A stretch of DNA of 64,000 nucleotides, from positions 52,527-116,526 of the forward strand of contig CAZMTK010000007.1 of the NCBI GenBank assembly GCA_964569245.1, in the 5' to 3' direction. Position 1 is the first letter of the stretch; every line of letters starts with the position of its first letter. The stretch comes from JAAYTY01 sp964569245. Lineage in GTDB: Bacteria > Fermentibacterota > Fermentibacteria > Fermentibacterales > Fermentibacteraceae. Under the pieces are notes generated by a model, which was given only the letters and a program-made list of their open reading frames with translations, was not told where the DNA came from and made no database searches. A program made the position numbers and the translations under genes. Shown here piece by piece: positions 1 through 7,503 of this stretch.

Positions 1-1238
1 TCCGAGAAGTCGTCGGGCAGAGCACCGCTCCATGATCCAGAGCAGCCTGCCAGCTTCGTCGTGCTGTATGGTTCGAAGAGGTAGAGGGCCGCAGCGGAAG
101 CCGAGAGGGCACTGCAGGCCCTCTCGGCGAGCCTGGCCGCATCGGCGGGGAGGCGGCTGCTCGAGATGGCGGCAGTCAAGGCAGCCATCTCCTCCTGTCT
201 CGCCCGGCAGCGATCGGCCTCCAGGGATGCCTGGAGCTGTTCGGTCACGTCATCGAACACGCCGACAACCATGAAGCTCTCCTCGTCCTCCGAGCGCACA
301 GGGCGAAAGGTCTGGTGGATCGCCCTCCTCACTCCGTCCTGGTCGGAATAGGTCACCGTGACGGAGGGCACTTCCTGTTCGCCGTCGAAGAGCATTCGGG
401 AAAGCTTCTCGAGCTCAGTGAAGCTCTCCCTGGGAACTAACTCGTACAGGGGCATGCCTTCGAGCCCCTCGTGCAGTTTGAACATGGCGACGAAGGCGCG
501 GTTCACGAGGAGGAGCCTGTAGTCCTGGTCGAACAGCACTATCCCGGCCCTGACCGTCTGGAGATAGGCCTGGTTCATCCTCCTCGCGTTCCGCAGCCTC
601 TGCTCGATGACGAATCCTTCGGAGGTGTCGAAGAGGGTCCCCACGATTCCGGCGCCGCCCGCCCTGAAGGTCCCCTCGATGCGCTTGTTCTTGCTGGGCC
701 TCATCTCGACGCGGACCTGCCTGCCCTCGAGCACGCTGGCGACGACGCCGCTCCAGGACTGGAGCACCGGAGGGGGCAGCACGGATTCGATGCTCCTGCC
801 GAGCGGATTGTCGCCGGGCAGCGAGAACATCTCGCTCATGGTCGAGTTCCAGAGCCTTATGATCCCCGTCCTGTCCAGCCCGAGTATCCCCGCTCCGAGA
901 TCGTCCGTCGGGAACGCCGACGGGCTGACCTGGCCCTCGATCTCGAAAAGGATGACTTCTGCCTGGAGAACGGCCTCGGCCGAGTCTTTGAGCGGAACAA
1001 CCACGCCAGTCAGGCTGCCGAAGGAGATAAGGGTGGGGGATTCCGGGATGCCCGAGGAGAAGACGGAGGCCAGCCTGGCGGGAATGATCTTGAGAGGCTC
1101 TCTGGAGTCCAGCAGGCTCTTCTCCGGAGCTCCGAAGACCCTCTCGCAGTCTCCCTGAGCCTCTAGTATCCCGGTGCCGGGACGGAACACGAGCCTGGCC
1201 CAGGCTCTGACGGGGAATGCTGCAGCGATTTCAGCCAT
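1..1238 (-). CDS. PAS-domain signalling protein, 3' part missing (runs off window)
   Basis: I translated this reading frame from an ATG at 1238 preceded by GGAGGAGAG; it stays open to the window edge (about 412 codons seen). The protein has an N-terminal region without a recognised fold, then two PAS-like segments. The first is near residues 115-220, around LGLDRTGIIRLWNSTMSEMF. The second is near residues 235-350, around AGIVLFDQDYRLLLVNRAF, and ends with the typical FDDVTEQ. What follows looks like the start of a GAF domain (ACSALSASAAALYLFEP). No transmembrane segment is visible, so it is probably a cytoplasmic sensor. The output domain (histidine kinase, GGDEF, SpoIIE phosphatase or other) lies outside the window, so its function cannot be named. 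It diverges from leuS across 170 bp. Confidence 0.8.
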   Translation of the reverse strand, partial: MAEIAAAFPVRAWARLVFRPGTGILEAQGDCERVFGAPEKSLLDSREPLKIIPARLASVFSSGIPESPTLISFGSLTGVVVPLKDSAEAVLQAEVILFEIEGQVSPSAFPTDDLGAGILGLDRTGIIRLWNSTMSEMFSLPGDNPLGRSIESVLPPPVLQSWSGVVASVLEGRQVRVEMRPSKNKRIEGTFRAGGAGIVGTLFDTSEGFVIEQRLRNARRMNQAYLQTVRAGIVLFDQDYRLLLVNRAFVAMFKLHEGLEGMPLYELVPRESFTELEKLSRMLFDGEQEVPSVTVTYSDQDGVRRAIHQTFRPVRSEDEESFMVVGVFDDVTEQLQASLEADRCRARQEEMAALTAAISSSRLPADAARLAERACSALSASAAALYLFEPYSTTKLAGCSGSWSGALPDDFS

Positions 1239-1408
1239 CTCTCCTCCGAGACTCCGGACAAGACAGGAATCTAGGCTGGAGACGCGGGGTCGGCCAGGCA
1301 CGTCAGCGGGAGATCAGAGGGGGTGGCTTCCGGCACCCCGGATTTCGGATAATACGGCTTCCAGAGTCCGGTGCATGCAGAGCTCGATTCGGTTCCGGAG
1401 GTAGCCGC

Positions 1409-3862
1409 TTGGAAAACTACGATTTCAAGGCAATCGAGGAGAGGTGGAGACCGGTGTGGCGGGGCATGGGGCTCAATGCCACTGGCAGTACGCCCGGCCT
1501 CCCGGCATTCTACTGCCTGGACTTCTTTCCGTACCCCTCGGGTGCCGGGCTGTCCGTTGGTCACTGCCGCAACTACATCCCCACCGACGTGATCAGCAGG
1601 AAGAAGAGGATGTGCGGTTACAACGTCCTCCATCCGATGGGCTGGGACGCATTCGGCCAGCCGGCGGAGGAGTACGCGATCAAGACCGGTATCCACCCCA
1701 GCATCGTGACCAGGCGCAATACGGACACCTACCGCAGACAGATGAAGCTCATCGAGTGCACCTACGACTGGGACAGGGAGATAGATTCCTCCTCCCCCTC
1801 CTATTACAGATGGACCCAGTTCTTCTTCAACCTCCTCTTCGACAGGGGGCTCGCCTATCAGGACGAGAACGACCAGATGTGGTGTCCGTCCTGCAGGATA
1901 GTGCTCTCAAACGAGGAGGCCGCCGGAGGCGCCTGCTGGAGATGCGGCGGGGACGTTACGAGGAAGAGGCTCAGACAGTGGTACTTCCGCATAACATCCT
2001 ACGCGGAGAGGCTCCTGGCGGGGCTCGAGGGGCTGGACTGGCCGGAGAGCATCAAGGCGATGCAGAGGAACTGGATCGGACGCTCCGAAGGCGCCGAGGT
2101 GACGTTCACGGTAGAAAGCCCTTCGGGCCCGGTTCCGCTGAAGGTCTTCACCACCAGGCTCGACACCATCTTCGGAGCGACCTTCTGCGTCGTTGCCCCC
2201 GAGCATCCGGGCCTCCCCGAAATGTGCGATCCGGGAAGGAAGGACGAGGTCGAGGCCTATGTCGCGAGAGCGGCCGCCCGCACGGACAGGGAGAGGATGT
2301 CCTCCGCGGACAGGGACAAGACAGGTGTCTTCACCGGCTCCTACGCGGTCAATCCCTTCAACGGAGCCAGGATCCCCGTCTGGGTCGCGGACTACGTCCT
2401 GGCTGGCTACGGCACGTCGGCGATAATGGCCGTTCCCGCGCACGACGAGCGAGACCATGCATTCGCGAGGAGATACGGGATGCCGATCGTCGAGGTCGTT
2501 GCTCCCGGGGGCGTACCGAGGGGCGCGGAGGAGTCAGCCGTCGTCGCCGACGGAGTGCTGATCCGGAGCGGGGAGTTCAGCGGTCTCGATTCCGCGGTCG
2601 CAAGGATCGCCATGGCTGCTCGAGCCCGTGAGGGGGGCTTCGGGGCCCCGGTGGTCAGGTACAGGTTCAGGGACTGGCTGGTCAGCAGGCAGAGGTACTG
2701 GGGAGCGCCCATACCCGTCATCCACTGCCCGAAGTGTGGAGCCGTGCCCGACAGGAAACTCCCGGTCCTCCTGCCCGAGGTTGAGAGCTACGAACCGGAC
2801 GATTCGGGCAGATCGCCCCTCGCGAGGGCGGAGGGCTGGGTCTTCACGACCTGTCCGTCCTGCGGCGGACCCGCCTCCCGGGACACGAGCACCATGGCTG
2901 GATTCGCCTGCTCCTCCTGGTACTTCCTGAGATTCGCCTCGCCGCACGAAGAGGACAGGCCCTTCGATCCGGAGGCAGTCCGCTACTGGCTTCCCGTTCA
3001 CCTCTACGTGGGAGGCGCCGAGCACGCGGTGATGCATCTCCTCTACGCCCGCTTCTGGACGAAGGTGATGCACGACGCCGGCATGGTTGACTTCGACGAG
3101 CCGTTCACCGTGCTCAAGAACCAGGGCATGCTCCTGGGGGCGGACCACCAGAAGATGTCGAAGTCGAGGGGCAACGTGGTCACGCCCGACGAGATGGCCG
3201 ACCGCTACGGGGTCGATGCGCTGAGGCTGTACATACTCTTCATGGGTCCGTTCGAGGCCGAGCTCGAGTGGAGCGAGGAGGGCATAGCCGGCACCTACCG
3301 CTTCATCCGCAGGCTCTGGAGCCTCGTGCTGGAGACAGCCATGGCCGACCCGGCCCCTCCCGATCCGGCGCTCGAGAGGGAGATCCGGTACATGCTCGCG
3401 AGAACTGTGAAGAAGGTCACCGCGGATGTCGACACCTTCCAGTTCAACACCGCCGTCGCCGCGATGATGGAGCTGGTGAACTTCCTCCAGACCGTCCGCG
3501 GGAGGGCCGGCTCATCCGGGGCGGCATGGCGCAGGTGCCTGCAGGACCTGCTCGTGATGCTGGCACCTATGACCCCCTTCGTCGCCGAAGAGCTGTGGCA
3601 CAGGCTGGGATTTCCCGGCGATACGGTCCACCGGGCCAGGTGGCCTTCCTGGGACGAGTCGGATCTCGCCAGGGAAGAGGTGGAGCTCGCTGTACAGGTC
3701 AATGGAAAGGTCCGCGGCAGAATCACCCTTCCGGCGACCGCCGCCGAGGAGGAGGCCGTAACGGCCGCTCTGGGCCTTTCGAGAGTCGCCGAGCTGCTGG
3801 GCGGCAGGACTCCTAAGCGAGTGGTGGTTGTGCCCGGTCGGCTGGTGAACGTCATCGTCTGA
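1409..3862 (+). CDS. leuS: Leucyl-tRNA synthetase
   Basis: It charges tRNA-Leu with leucine in the cytoplasm. The 817-residue product matches bacterial LeuRS in length. It has the class I HIGH-type motif (YPSGAGLSVGHCRNY, about residues 45-60) and the KMSKS loop (DHQKMSKSRGN). Its CP1 editing domain contains TRLDTIFGAT and the conserved VPAHDERDHAF. The tail AVQVNGKVRG is typical of the C-terminal anticodon/tRNA-binding part. I chose the TTG at 1409 because GGAGGT ends six bases upstream and the protein then begins LENYDFKAIEERW, where LeuRS homologues begin; the frame is open further upstream. A GATAAT element at 1348-1353 could be the -10 of its promoter. The stop overlaps the next gene (TGATG). 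Confidence 0.95.
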   Translation: MENYDFKAIEERWRPVWRGMGLNATGSTPGLPAFYCLDFFPYPSGAGLSVGHCRNYIPTDVISRKKRMCGYNVLHPMGWDAFGQPAEEYAIKTGIHPSIVTRRNTDTYRRQMKLIECTYDWDREIDSSSPSYYRWTQFFFNLLFDRGLAYQDENDQMWCPSCRIVLSNEEAAGGACWRCGGDVTRKRLRQWYFRITSYAERLLAGLEGLDWPESIKAMQRNWIGRSEGAEVTFTVESPSGPVPLKVFTTRLDTIFGATFCVVAPEHPGLPEMCDPGRKDEVEAYVARAAARTDRERMSSADRDKTGVFTGSYAVNPFNGARIPVWVADYVLAGYGTSAIMAVPAHDERDHAFARRYGMPIVEVVAPGGVPRGAEESAVVADGVLIRSGEFSGLDSAVARIAMAARAREGGFGAPVVRYRFRDWLVSRQRYWGAPIPVIHCPKCGAVPDRKLPVLLPEVESYEPDDSGRSPLARAEGWVFTTCPSCGGPASRDTSTMAGFACSSWYFLRFASPHEEDRPFDPEAVRYWLPVHLYVGGAEHAVMHLLYARFWTKVMHDAGMVDFDEPFTVLKNQGMLLGADHQKMSKSRGNVVTPDEMADRYGVDALRLYILFMGPFEAELEWSEEGIAGTYRFIRRLWSLVLETAMADPAPPDPALEREIRYMLARTVKKVTADVDTFQFNTAVAAMMELVNFLQTVRGRAGSSGAAWRRCLQDLLVMLAPMTPFVAEELWHRLGFPGDTVHRARWPSWDESDLAREEVELAVQVNGKVRGRITLPATAAEEEAVTAALGLSRVAELLGGRTPKRVVVVPGRLVNVIV

Positions 3863-4584
3863 TGCCGCCCGTGAGGGAGTCCGACCTCTACCAGCCGGTG
3901 CGGGACTTCCTCGCAGCCCAGGGGTACTCCGTGAAGGCCGAGGTCGGGGGCTGCGACGTGACCGCAGTGAGAGGCGGCATGTTCGTGGTCGTCGAGCTGA
4001 AGCCCACGGCGAGCCTCAGGCTCCTGATGCAGGCCGTCTCGAGACTGGAGACTGCCGACGCTGTCTATGTCGCCGTTCCCTTCGATGCTCCCGCTGCGAG
4101 GAGGGAGAGGACCTCGTTCACCAGGCTGCTCCGGCTCCTGGGGCTGGGCCTGCTGCTCGTGGACGCCGCTTCGGGCTCCGTGTCGGCTGTGCTGGACCCC
4201 GCCGAGTACAAGCCGAGGAAGCGGAAGGCGCGAAGAGATCTCCTCCTCCGGCAGCACGCCGAACTGGTCGGCGACCCCAATACCGGCGGATCGAGCATGC
4301 TGGGCGGAATGATGACCCCTTACAGGCAGAAGGCCCTGCGCATCGCCGCCCTGCTCAGAGCCCGGGGCCCCCTGAAGGCAAGCACCGCGAGAGACGAACT
4401 TGCCGAACCCGCCGCCTGGGGCATCCTCTACAGGAATGTGTACGGCTGGTTCGAGAGGGTCGGAAGAGGCGCATATGCACTGTCGCCGAAGGGGGAGCGG
4501 GAATCAGCGGAATGGACCCGGCGAAGAGAACGGGACGCGACTTCGACGGGCGGAGGCAGGGGCGGCGCGGAGGCTGACGCCTGA
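3862..4584 (+). CDS. DUF2161 family PD-(D/E)XK-like protein
   Basis: A 240-residue cytoplasmic protein whose first 130 residues match DUF2161, a family assigned a PD-(D/E)XK phosphodiesterase fold. The family signature is clear: ESDLYQPVRDFLAAQGY, then EVGGCDVTAVRG, then VVVELKP, where the Asp and the ExK pair would form the nuclease-like active site. The C-terminal half (about residues 150-215) looks like a winged-helix or restriction-associated region (RIAALLRARGPLKAS ... GWFERVGRGAYALS). The ATG overlaps the leuS stop by one base, so the two are probably co-translated. Its substrate is unknown. A DNA or RNA processing role follows from the fold only. Confidence 0.75.
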   Translation: MPPVRESDLYQPVRDFLAAQGYSVKAEVGGCDVTAVRGGMFVVVELKPTASLRLLMQAVSRLETADAVYVAVPFDAPAARRERTSFTRLLRLLGLGLLLVDAASGSVSAVLDPAEYKPRKRKARRDLLLRQHAELVGDPNTGGSSMLGGMMTPYRQKALRIAALLRARGPLKASTARDELAEPAAWGILYRNVYGWFERVGRGAYALSPKGERESAEWTRRRERDATSTGGGRGGAEADA

Positions 4585-4787
4585 AACGGCAGCCAGTGTG
4601 CCGTCAGGCCGGCCCTCGCTTCGATCACGGACGTTGTATGTCTGCGGAAAGACCGTCAGGGTCCATCAGGGCGGGTGCGGAGCAGCAGCGGATCGCCAGG
4701 CTCTCCGGGAACCCGATGGCTCAGCCTCTTTCCTGACCAGCGGGGTCGTCACGGCGGGTTGCTGATGGAGCCGAGCGCTGCCGCAGC

Positions 4788-5435
4788 TCAGAACAGGGTC
4801 TTCAGCCCCCCCCAGGTGCAGGGAGAGAGACCGAACCAGTCGGAGCAGCCGATCTGCATGCAGGGAATCCAGTTCCAGGACGAATCCGGATCCCAGGCGC
4901 CCTGCCACCAGGCATAGGTCGCCGCACCGTCAGCCGGCGTCCCGTTGTCCATGCCGATGTAGGTGCCGGGCTCGAGCGAGCAGCCGAATGCAATGATGTC
5001 CCCGGGATGGATGATCGCCAGCTCGCCGGACGAGACGTTCACTGCGGTGTAGGCCACGCCGGTGGAGTCCTCGTGACCCTGCTGCACCGCTGGAACGAAC
5101 TGGACGGTGATATCCTCCGTGCCGGGAGGGCCCGGGGGCCCCATGTCGGGAAGCCCTAGCCAGATCCCGGCTTCGAGGGTGCCCGTTCCCGCGACGCAGA
5201 ATTCGAGAGATTCGACCAGCAGGAAAGGGTCCGCGCCGAGCGGCACCTGGAACACGGTCACGCTGTACGAGCCGTAGGAGTTCTCGTTCTTCATGAAGCT
5301 GTTCGAATGGTTCCATTCCCCGCACGTGTTCCAGGCGAAGTCGAAGTCGAAGTCGTAGGGGAACGGGGAGGGCTGGCAACCCTGAGCGCCGGTTGCGACG
5401 AATGCTGTAACAAGAAAGGATATTACAGCATCCAA
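4788..5435 (-). CDS. Hypothetical secreted protein
   Basis: A 215-residue protein with a short hydrophobic N-terminus (AVISFLVTAFVATGAQG) that looks like a signal peptide; the mature part then begins with Cys-Gln-Pro. The remainder is rich in Gly, Pro, Trp and acidic residues with an odd DFDFDF stretch, consistent with a beta-rich extracellular domain. No family is recognised. The ATG is preceded by GAGGAGG. It lacks the C-terminal sorting tail seen in the next gene on this strand. About 200 bp separate it from the upstream DUF2161 gene (convergent), and I see nothing identifiable there. Confidence 0.6.
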   Translation of the reverse strand: MDAVISFLVTAFVATGAQGCQPSPFPYDFDFDFAWNTCGEWNHSNSFMKNENSYGSYSVTVFQVPLGADPFLLVESLEFCVAGTGTLEAGIWLGLPDMGPPGPPGTEDITVQFVPAVQQGHEDSTGVAYTAVNVSSGELAIIHPGDIIAFGCSLEPGTYIGMDNGTPADGAATYAWWQGAWDPDSSWNWIPCMQIGCSDWFGLSPCTWGGLKTLF

Positions 5436-5605
5436 GACTTCCTCCTCTGCTGCGGTCTGGGGCGGCGCGCCGGGTCAGGCGTCATGAGGCACGCCAGACG
5501 GTGCCGGCTGTTCGAGCCCCCCTCTTCATATGGATATAACCCCCTGCGCGCCTGCGGTTCCCCGGTTCGCGCAACCCGTCGCTGCGGCCGGCTGAGTCGC
5601 GATGC

Positions 5606-6691
5606 TCACTGCAGGACGACGGCAGGCTCACAGGCTGACATCCCTCCCCACTGCAGGCGCAGCACGTATAGACCCGCCGGGAGCCTCTCTCCGATGCGAA
5701 TGCTCACAGGGTCGCTCGCCGGACCCAGGTCGAGCTTCTCGAGCAGACGGCCGTCGAGGTCGAAGACCTCCAGTGCCGCCGAGCCGCTGGAGCCCGTCGA
5801 GTAGCTGGCGGCGATGCCCCCCAGGGATGGATTCACGGCACTGAGCATCGGCTCCGTGTGCTCAGGAGGGCCTGGCTCGACGCCCGTCCCGCCCCATCCT
5901 GCCGCGAGAGCCATCAGCCACCAGAGCGCGCGGCCCTTCTGTTCGCAGCTCTCGGCTGTCGTGTGCCCGTACTCGTCGCCGTAGAAGTGCGGGTGCTCGG
6001 CGGGAATCTCGAAGCCGTTGTAGAGGTAAGTGTGATGCTCCCAGCCGGAGGCGGGGTTGTACCACCAACTGTCGAGATCTTCGAAGTCGAAGAGCAGCCG
6101 ACCGCTGGACTGGCAGTAGTCCCTTATCTGAGCGTTCCTGAGCCACCTGTTCCAGCCCGCAGAGCCCGTTCCCTGGGCGTTGCCGGTGAAATAGACGAAC
6201 GTCACCCCGGGATACTCCGATTCGAGAACGGCCAGCGAGTCCAGATAGGCCTGGACCTCCTCCTCTCCGTAGTAGTCGCACTGCGTGCACCAGCACCACA
6301 TGGACGTATCGAGAGACGGGTTGTGGTCCAGCACCGCCCTTGTCATGTCCATTCCGGCCTGTGTCTGCCAGTAGAGGTCCGGAGTGATGTAGGTCTCGCC
6401 TTCCTGCCCATCGAAGATGCACCACTCGCCGCTCGACTGGGGCAGGTACGAGTAGCCGATCTCATAGGCATAGATAGGATTGCCATTCTCTACGAACTCC
6501 AGGCCCCAGTTGAGCTGCGAACCGTGCGAGGTGTGCGCGTAATGCGACTGGATCACGTTCTTCACCTCTTCGATCCAGTACCCGGGAATCAGAGAGATGT
6601 CCGTGCAAGTATGATCCACGACCGTGGCAAGGGCCTGCGCGGCGAGGAGGGGCACTAGTGACGCGCCGGGCAGGCGAAGCGCCGTCTTCAT
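5606..6691 (-). CDS. Secreted protein with C-terminal FlgD-like/T9SS-type sorting domain
   Basis: A 361-residue protein. I chose the ATG at 6691 because GGAGG precedes it and the product then begins with a signal peptide (MKTALRLPGASLVPLLAAQA). The mature N-terminus contains YAHTSHGSQL, similar in layout to the first block of some SGNH-type hydrolases, and later FVYFTGNAQGTGSAGW and HPHFYGDEYGHTT, so an esterase-like fold is possible but unproven. Residues from about 285 form a short Ig-like tail (LEVFDLDGRLLEKL ... LPAGLYVLRL), the pattern used as a type IX secretion signal in the FCB group. The frame is open upstream of the chosen start, but that part does not look coding. It diverges from the queuosine-precursor transporter. 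Confidence 0.75.
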   Translation of the reverse strand: MKTALRLPGASLVPLLAAQALATVVDHTCTDISLIPGYWIEEVKNVIQSHYAHTSHGSQLNWGLEFVENGNPIYAYEIGYSYLPQSSGEWCIFDGQEGETYITPDLYWQTQAGMDMTRAVLDHNPSLDTSMWCWCTQCDYYGEEEVQAYLDSLAVLESEYPGVTFVYFTGNAQGTGSAGWNRWLRNAQIRDYCQSSGRLLFDFEDLDSWWYNPASGWEHHTYLYNGFEIPAEHPHFYGDEYGHTTAESCEQKGRALWWLMALAAGWGGTGVEPGPPEHTEPMLSAVNPSLGGIAASYSTGSSGSAALEVFDLDGRLLEKLDLGPASDPVSIRIGERLPAGLYVLRLQWGGMSACEPAVVLQ

Positions 6692-6780
6692 CTCCGGCCT
6701 CCTCCCGACCCTTTCGTTGGGCTCCGGCCTTATACTTGGGCCGCCGCCCCGGCGGGTCAACTCCGGGGGATGGAGGCTGG

Positions 6781-7446
6781 ATGACGGAGAACGGGCGCAT
6801 GGGCGGACCGGACGCGCGCAGCGGCGCATCTGCGGCGTCGCTCGTATCGGCCTGCTACATCGCCGCACAGATGCTCTCCGACATAGCCAGCCTCAGAATC
6901 GTCGTTGTCGCGGGCTTCTCGATGGACGCCGGCACCCTCGTATATCCCTTGACGTTCACGCTGAGGGACCTCCTGCACAAGGTCGCCGGCAAGGCGGCCG
7001 CAAGGGCTCTGATAGGAGCCGCCGCCCTCGTCAACGTCTTCATGGCGGGGCTCTTCTGGCTTGTTTCGAGGCTCCCGGCGGACATGACCGTCGGCCCCCA
7101 GCCCGAGTTCGGCGCCGTACTCTCTCCGGTCTGGAGGATCGTCGCTGCATCTATCATCGCGGAAGTGCTCTCGGAGCTGCTCGACACAGAGATCTACTCC
7201 GCCTGGACGGCCTGGATGGGCGACAGGATGCAGTGGACGAGAGTTATCGCAAGCAATGCCGCAGCCGTTCCCGTGGATTCCCTCGTGTTCTGCTGGCTGG
7301 CTTTCGGAGGTGTTCTTCCCAGTGCCACGGTGTGGGGGATCGTTCTCGCGAACCTGCTGCTCAAGGGTGTCGTGACCCTTGTCTCCGTTCCTGCGATCTA
7401 CCTGGTCGGCGAGCCGGGGCGGCTTCCACGCCGCCGGGGGCGCTGA
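6781..7446 (+). CDS. yhhQ: Queuosine precursor transporter (VUT/YhhQ family)
   Basis: A 221-residue inner-membrane protein with about six hydrophobic segments. It matches the VUT/YhhQ family, which imports preQ0/preQ1-type precursors for the queuosine modification of tRNA. Family features are the segment AGFSMDAGTLVYPLTFTLRD near residue 50 and the SELLDTEIYSAW block in the middle. GGAGG sits just before the ATG at 6781, which I chose over an upstream in-frame ATG at 6658 lacking such a site. A TATACT at 6731-6736 is a plausible -10. Transport of a precursor suggests that the cell salvages rather than fully makes queuosine, but that is inference. Confidence 0.85.
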   Translation: MTENGRMGGPDARSGASAASLVSACYIAAQMLSDIASLRIVVVAGFSMDAGTLVYPLTFTLRDLLHKVAGKAAARALIGAAALVNVFMAGLFWLVSRLPADMTVGPQPEFGAVLSPVWRIVAASIIAEVLSELLDTEIYSAWTAWMGDRMQWTRVIASNAAAVPVDSLVFCWLAFGGVLPSATVWGIVLANLLLKGVVTLVSVPAIYLVGEPGRLPRRRGR

Positions 7447-7452
7447 AGCGGA

Positions 7453-7482
7453 AGGCCCCGGGGAGCCGGCTCCCCGGGGCCT
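7453..7482. terminator. Perfect GC hairpin between convergent genes
   Basis: Two 15-base arms (AGGCCCCGGGGAGCC and its exact complement) abut here, between the end of the transporter gene and the end of the C25 peptidase gene. Position and symmetry suggest a bidirectional terminator. There is no T-tract on either side. Confidence 0.6.
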
Positions 7483-7503
7483 CATGCCGTCAGCCGGGCT
7501 CTC

